A stretch of 64,000 nt of DNA from Phytohabitans maris (GTDB lineage: Bacteria; Actinomycetota; Actinomycetes; Mycobacteriales; Micromonosporaceae): positions 1 to 64,000 of the forward strand of contig NZ_JAVHUY010000016.1 of NCBI RefSeq assembly GCF_031085175.1, written 5' to 3'. The notes beneath the pieces were generated by a model, which worked only from the letters and a program-made list of their open reading frames with translations, ran no database searches and was not told where the DNA came from. A program made the position numbers and the translations under genes. Position 1 is the stretch's first letter. Each line of letters opens with the position of its first letter. Below, piece by piece: positions 63,732 through 64,000 of the stretch.

Positions 63732-64000
63732 TCAGAGGTCCAGGAGGATCGTGCGGGGGCCGACGTTGACGCTCTCGACGAGCATGTGGGCGCGGAAGCG
63801 GCCGGTCGCCACCTTCGCGCCGCGCGACTCCAGCGCCTCGACGAACGCGGTCACCAGCGGCTCGGCGACCTCGGCCGGGGCGGCGGCGCCCCACGACGGG
63901 CGGCGGCCCTTGCGGGTGTCGCCGTAGAGGGTGAACTGGCTGACCACCAGCACGGGCGCGTCGATGTCGGCGGCCGAGCGTTCGTCGTCGAGGATGCGCA
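63732..64000 (-). CDS. dtd: D-aminoacyl-tRNA deacylase, 3' part
   Basis: The last 89 or so codons of Dtd, which hydrolyses D-amino acids from tRNA. Visible are [36 protein letters not shown] (with the SQFTL motif) and, near the end, the second conserved loop in [13 protein letters not shown], where most homologues have NDGPVT. The gene runs off the right edge. The apparent start inside VLVVSQF is internal; the real start lies beyond 64000. It converges on spo0M. Confidence 0.9.
   Translation of the reverse strand, partial: RILDDERSAADIDAPVLVVSQFTLYGDTRKGRRPSWGAAAPAEVAEPLVTAFVEALESRGAKVATGRFRAHMLVESVNVGPRTILLDL

Overview
The window is very GC-rich, uses GTG and TTG starts freely, and has many 4-bp ATGA/GTGA gene overlaps. 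Its core gene order is DUF3046-recA-recX-(BKACE)-rny-gluDCBA-miaB-(dioxygenase-like)-miaA-dapF-hflX-lexA-LysM-nrdR-nrdJ-dtxR/sigB. That order, LexA boxes of the TCGAAC-N4-GTTCGA type and a RecA-NDp-like promoter point to a high-GC actinomycete. Micromonosporaceae is my best inference from recollected gene order and RecA sequence; no database was searched.

Layout. (1) 1-8300: arabinan/arabinose locus with a sugar-binding lipoprotein, two LacI regulators, a secreted GH43 arabinofuranosidase with an AbfB module, and araB-araD; at least six similar LacI-type operators tie it together. (2) 8300-17231: a PPOX-GNAT fusion with a LysE exporter facing a MocR regulator that leads a tightly packed run udgX, acyl-CoA dehydrogenase, MFS, DUF3046, then recA and recX under SOS/RecA-NDp-like control. 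(3) 17232-21038: a low-complexity spacer, a BKACE protein and RNase Y. (4) 21260-27185: glutamate ABC transporter, DUF2277 and miaB. (5) 27220-34281: GH5-CBM2 cellulase, an MMPL exporter with a divergent TetR and a strong inverted-repeat operator, and a DUF349 protein. (6) 34488-47825: miaA, dapF, lipoprotein, malic enzyme, hflX, a propeller membrane protein, lexA with a divergent LysM protein behind three LexA boxes, nrdR and B12-dependent nrdJ. (7) 47900-53373: accessory stretch with an antitoxin beside a frameshifted toxin, EamA transporter, DUF5522, DUF899, L-2-hydroxyglutarate oxidase and a lipoprotein. (8) 53970-64000: DtxR repressor, rhodanese-P450-AcuC-Pat cluster, a methyltransferase, a SigB-like sigma factor, Spo0M and the 3' part of dtd.

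The most unusual material is between genes. Three families of dispersed palindromic or mosaic repeats (A about 55 bp, B about 48-54 bp, C about 65-124 bp with an optional 56-bp module), plus a fourth two-copy block D, fill most of the long spacers. Family A sits just 3' of stop codons every time. Other points are a LacI protein lacking most of its DNA-binding domain, a patch of foreign codon usage inside the sigma-factor gene that matches the first gene of the window, a tandem copy of the last codons of lexA, and a possible 235-bp miniature element. I do not see a complete new defence or biosynthetic system; the repeat system is the best candidate for something undescribed.
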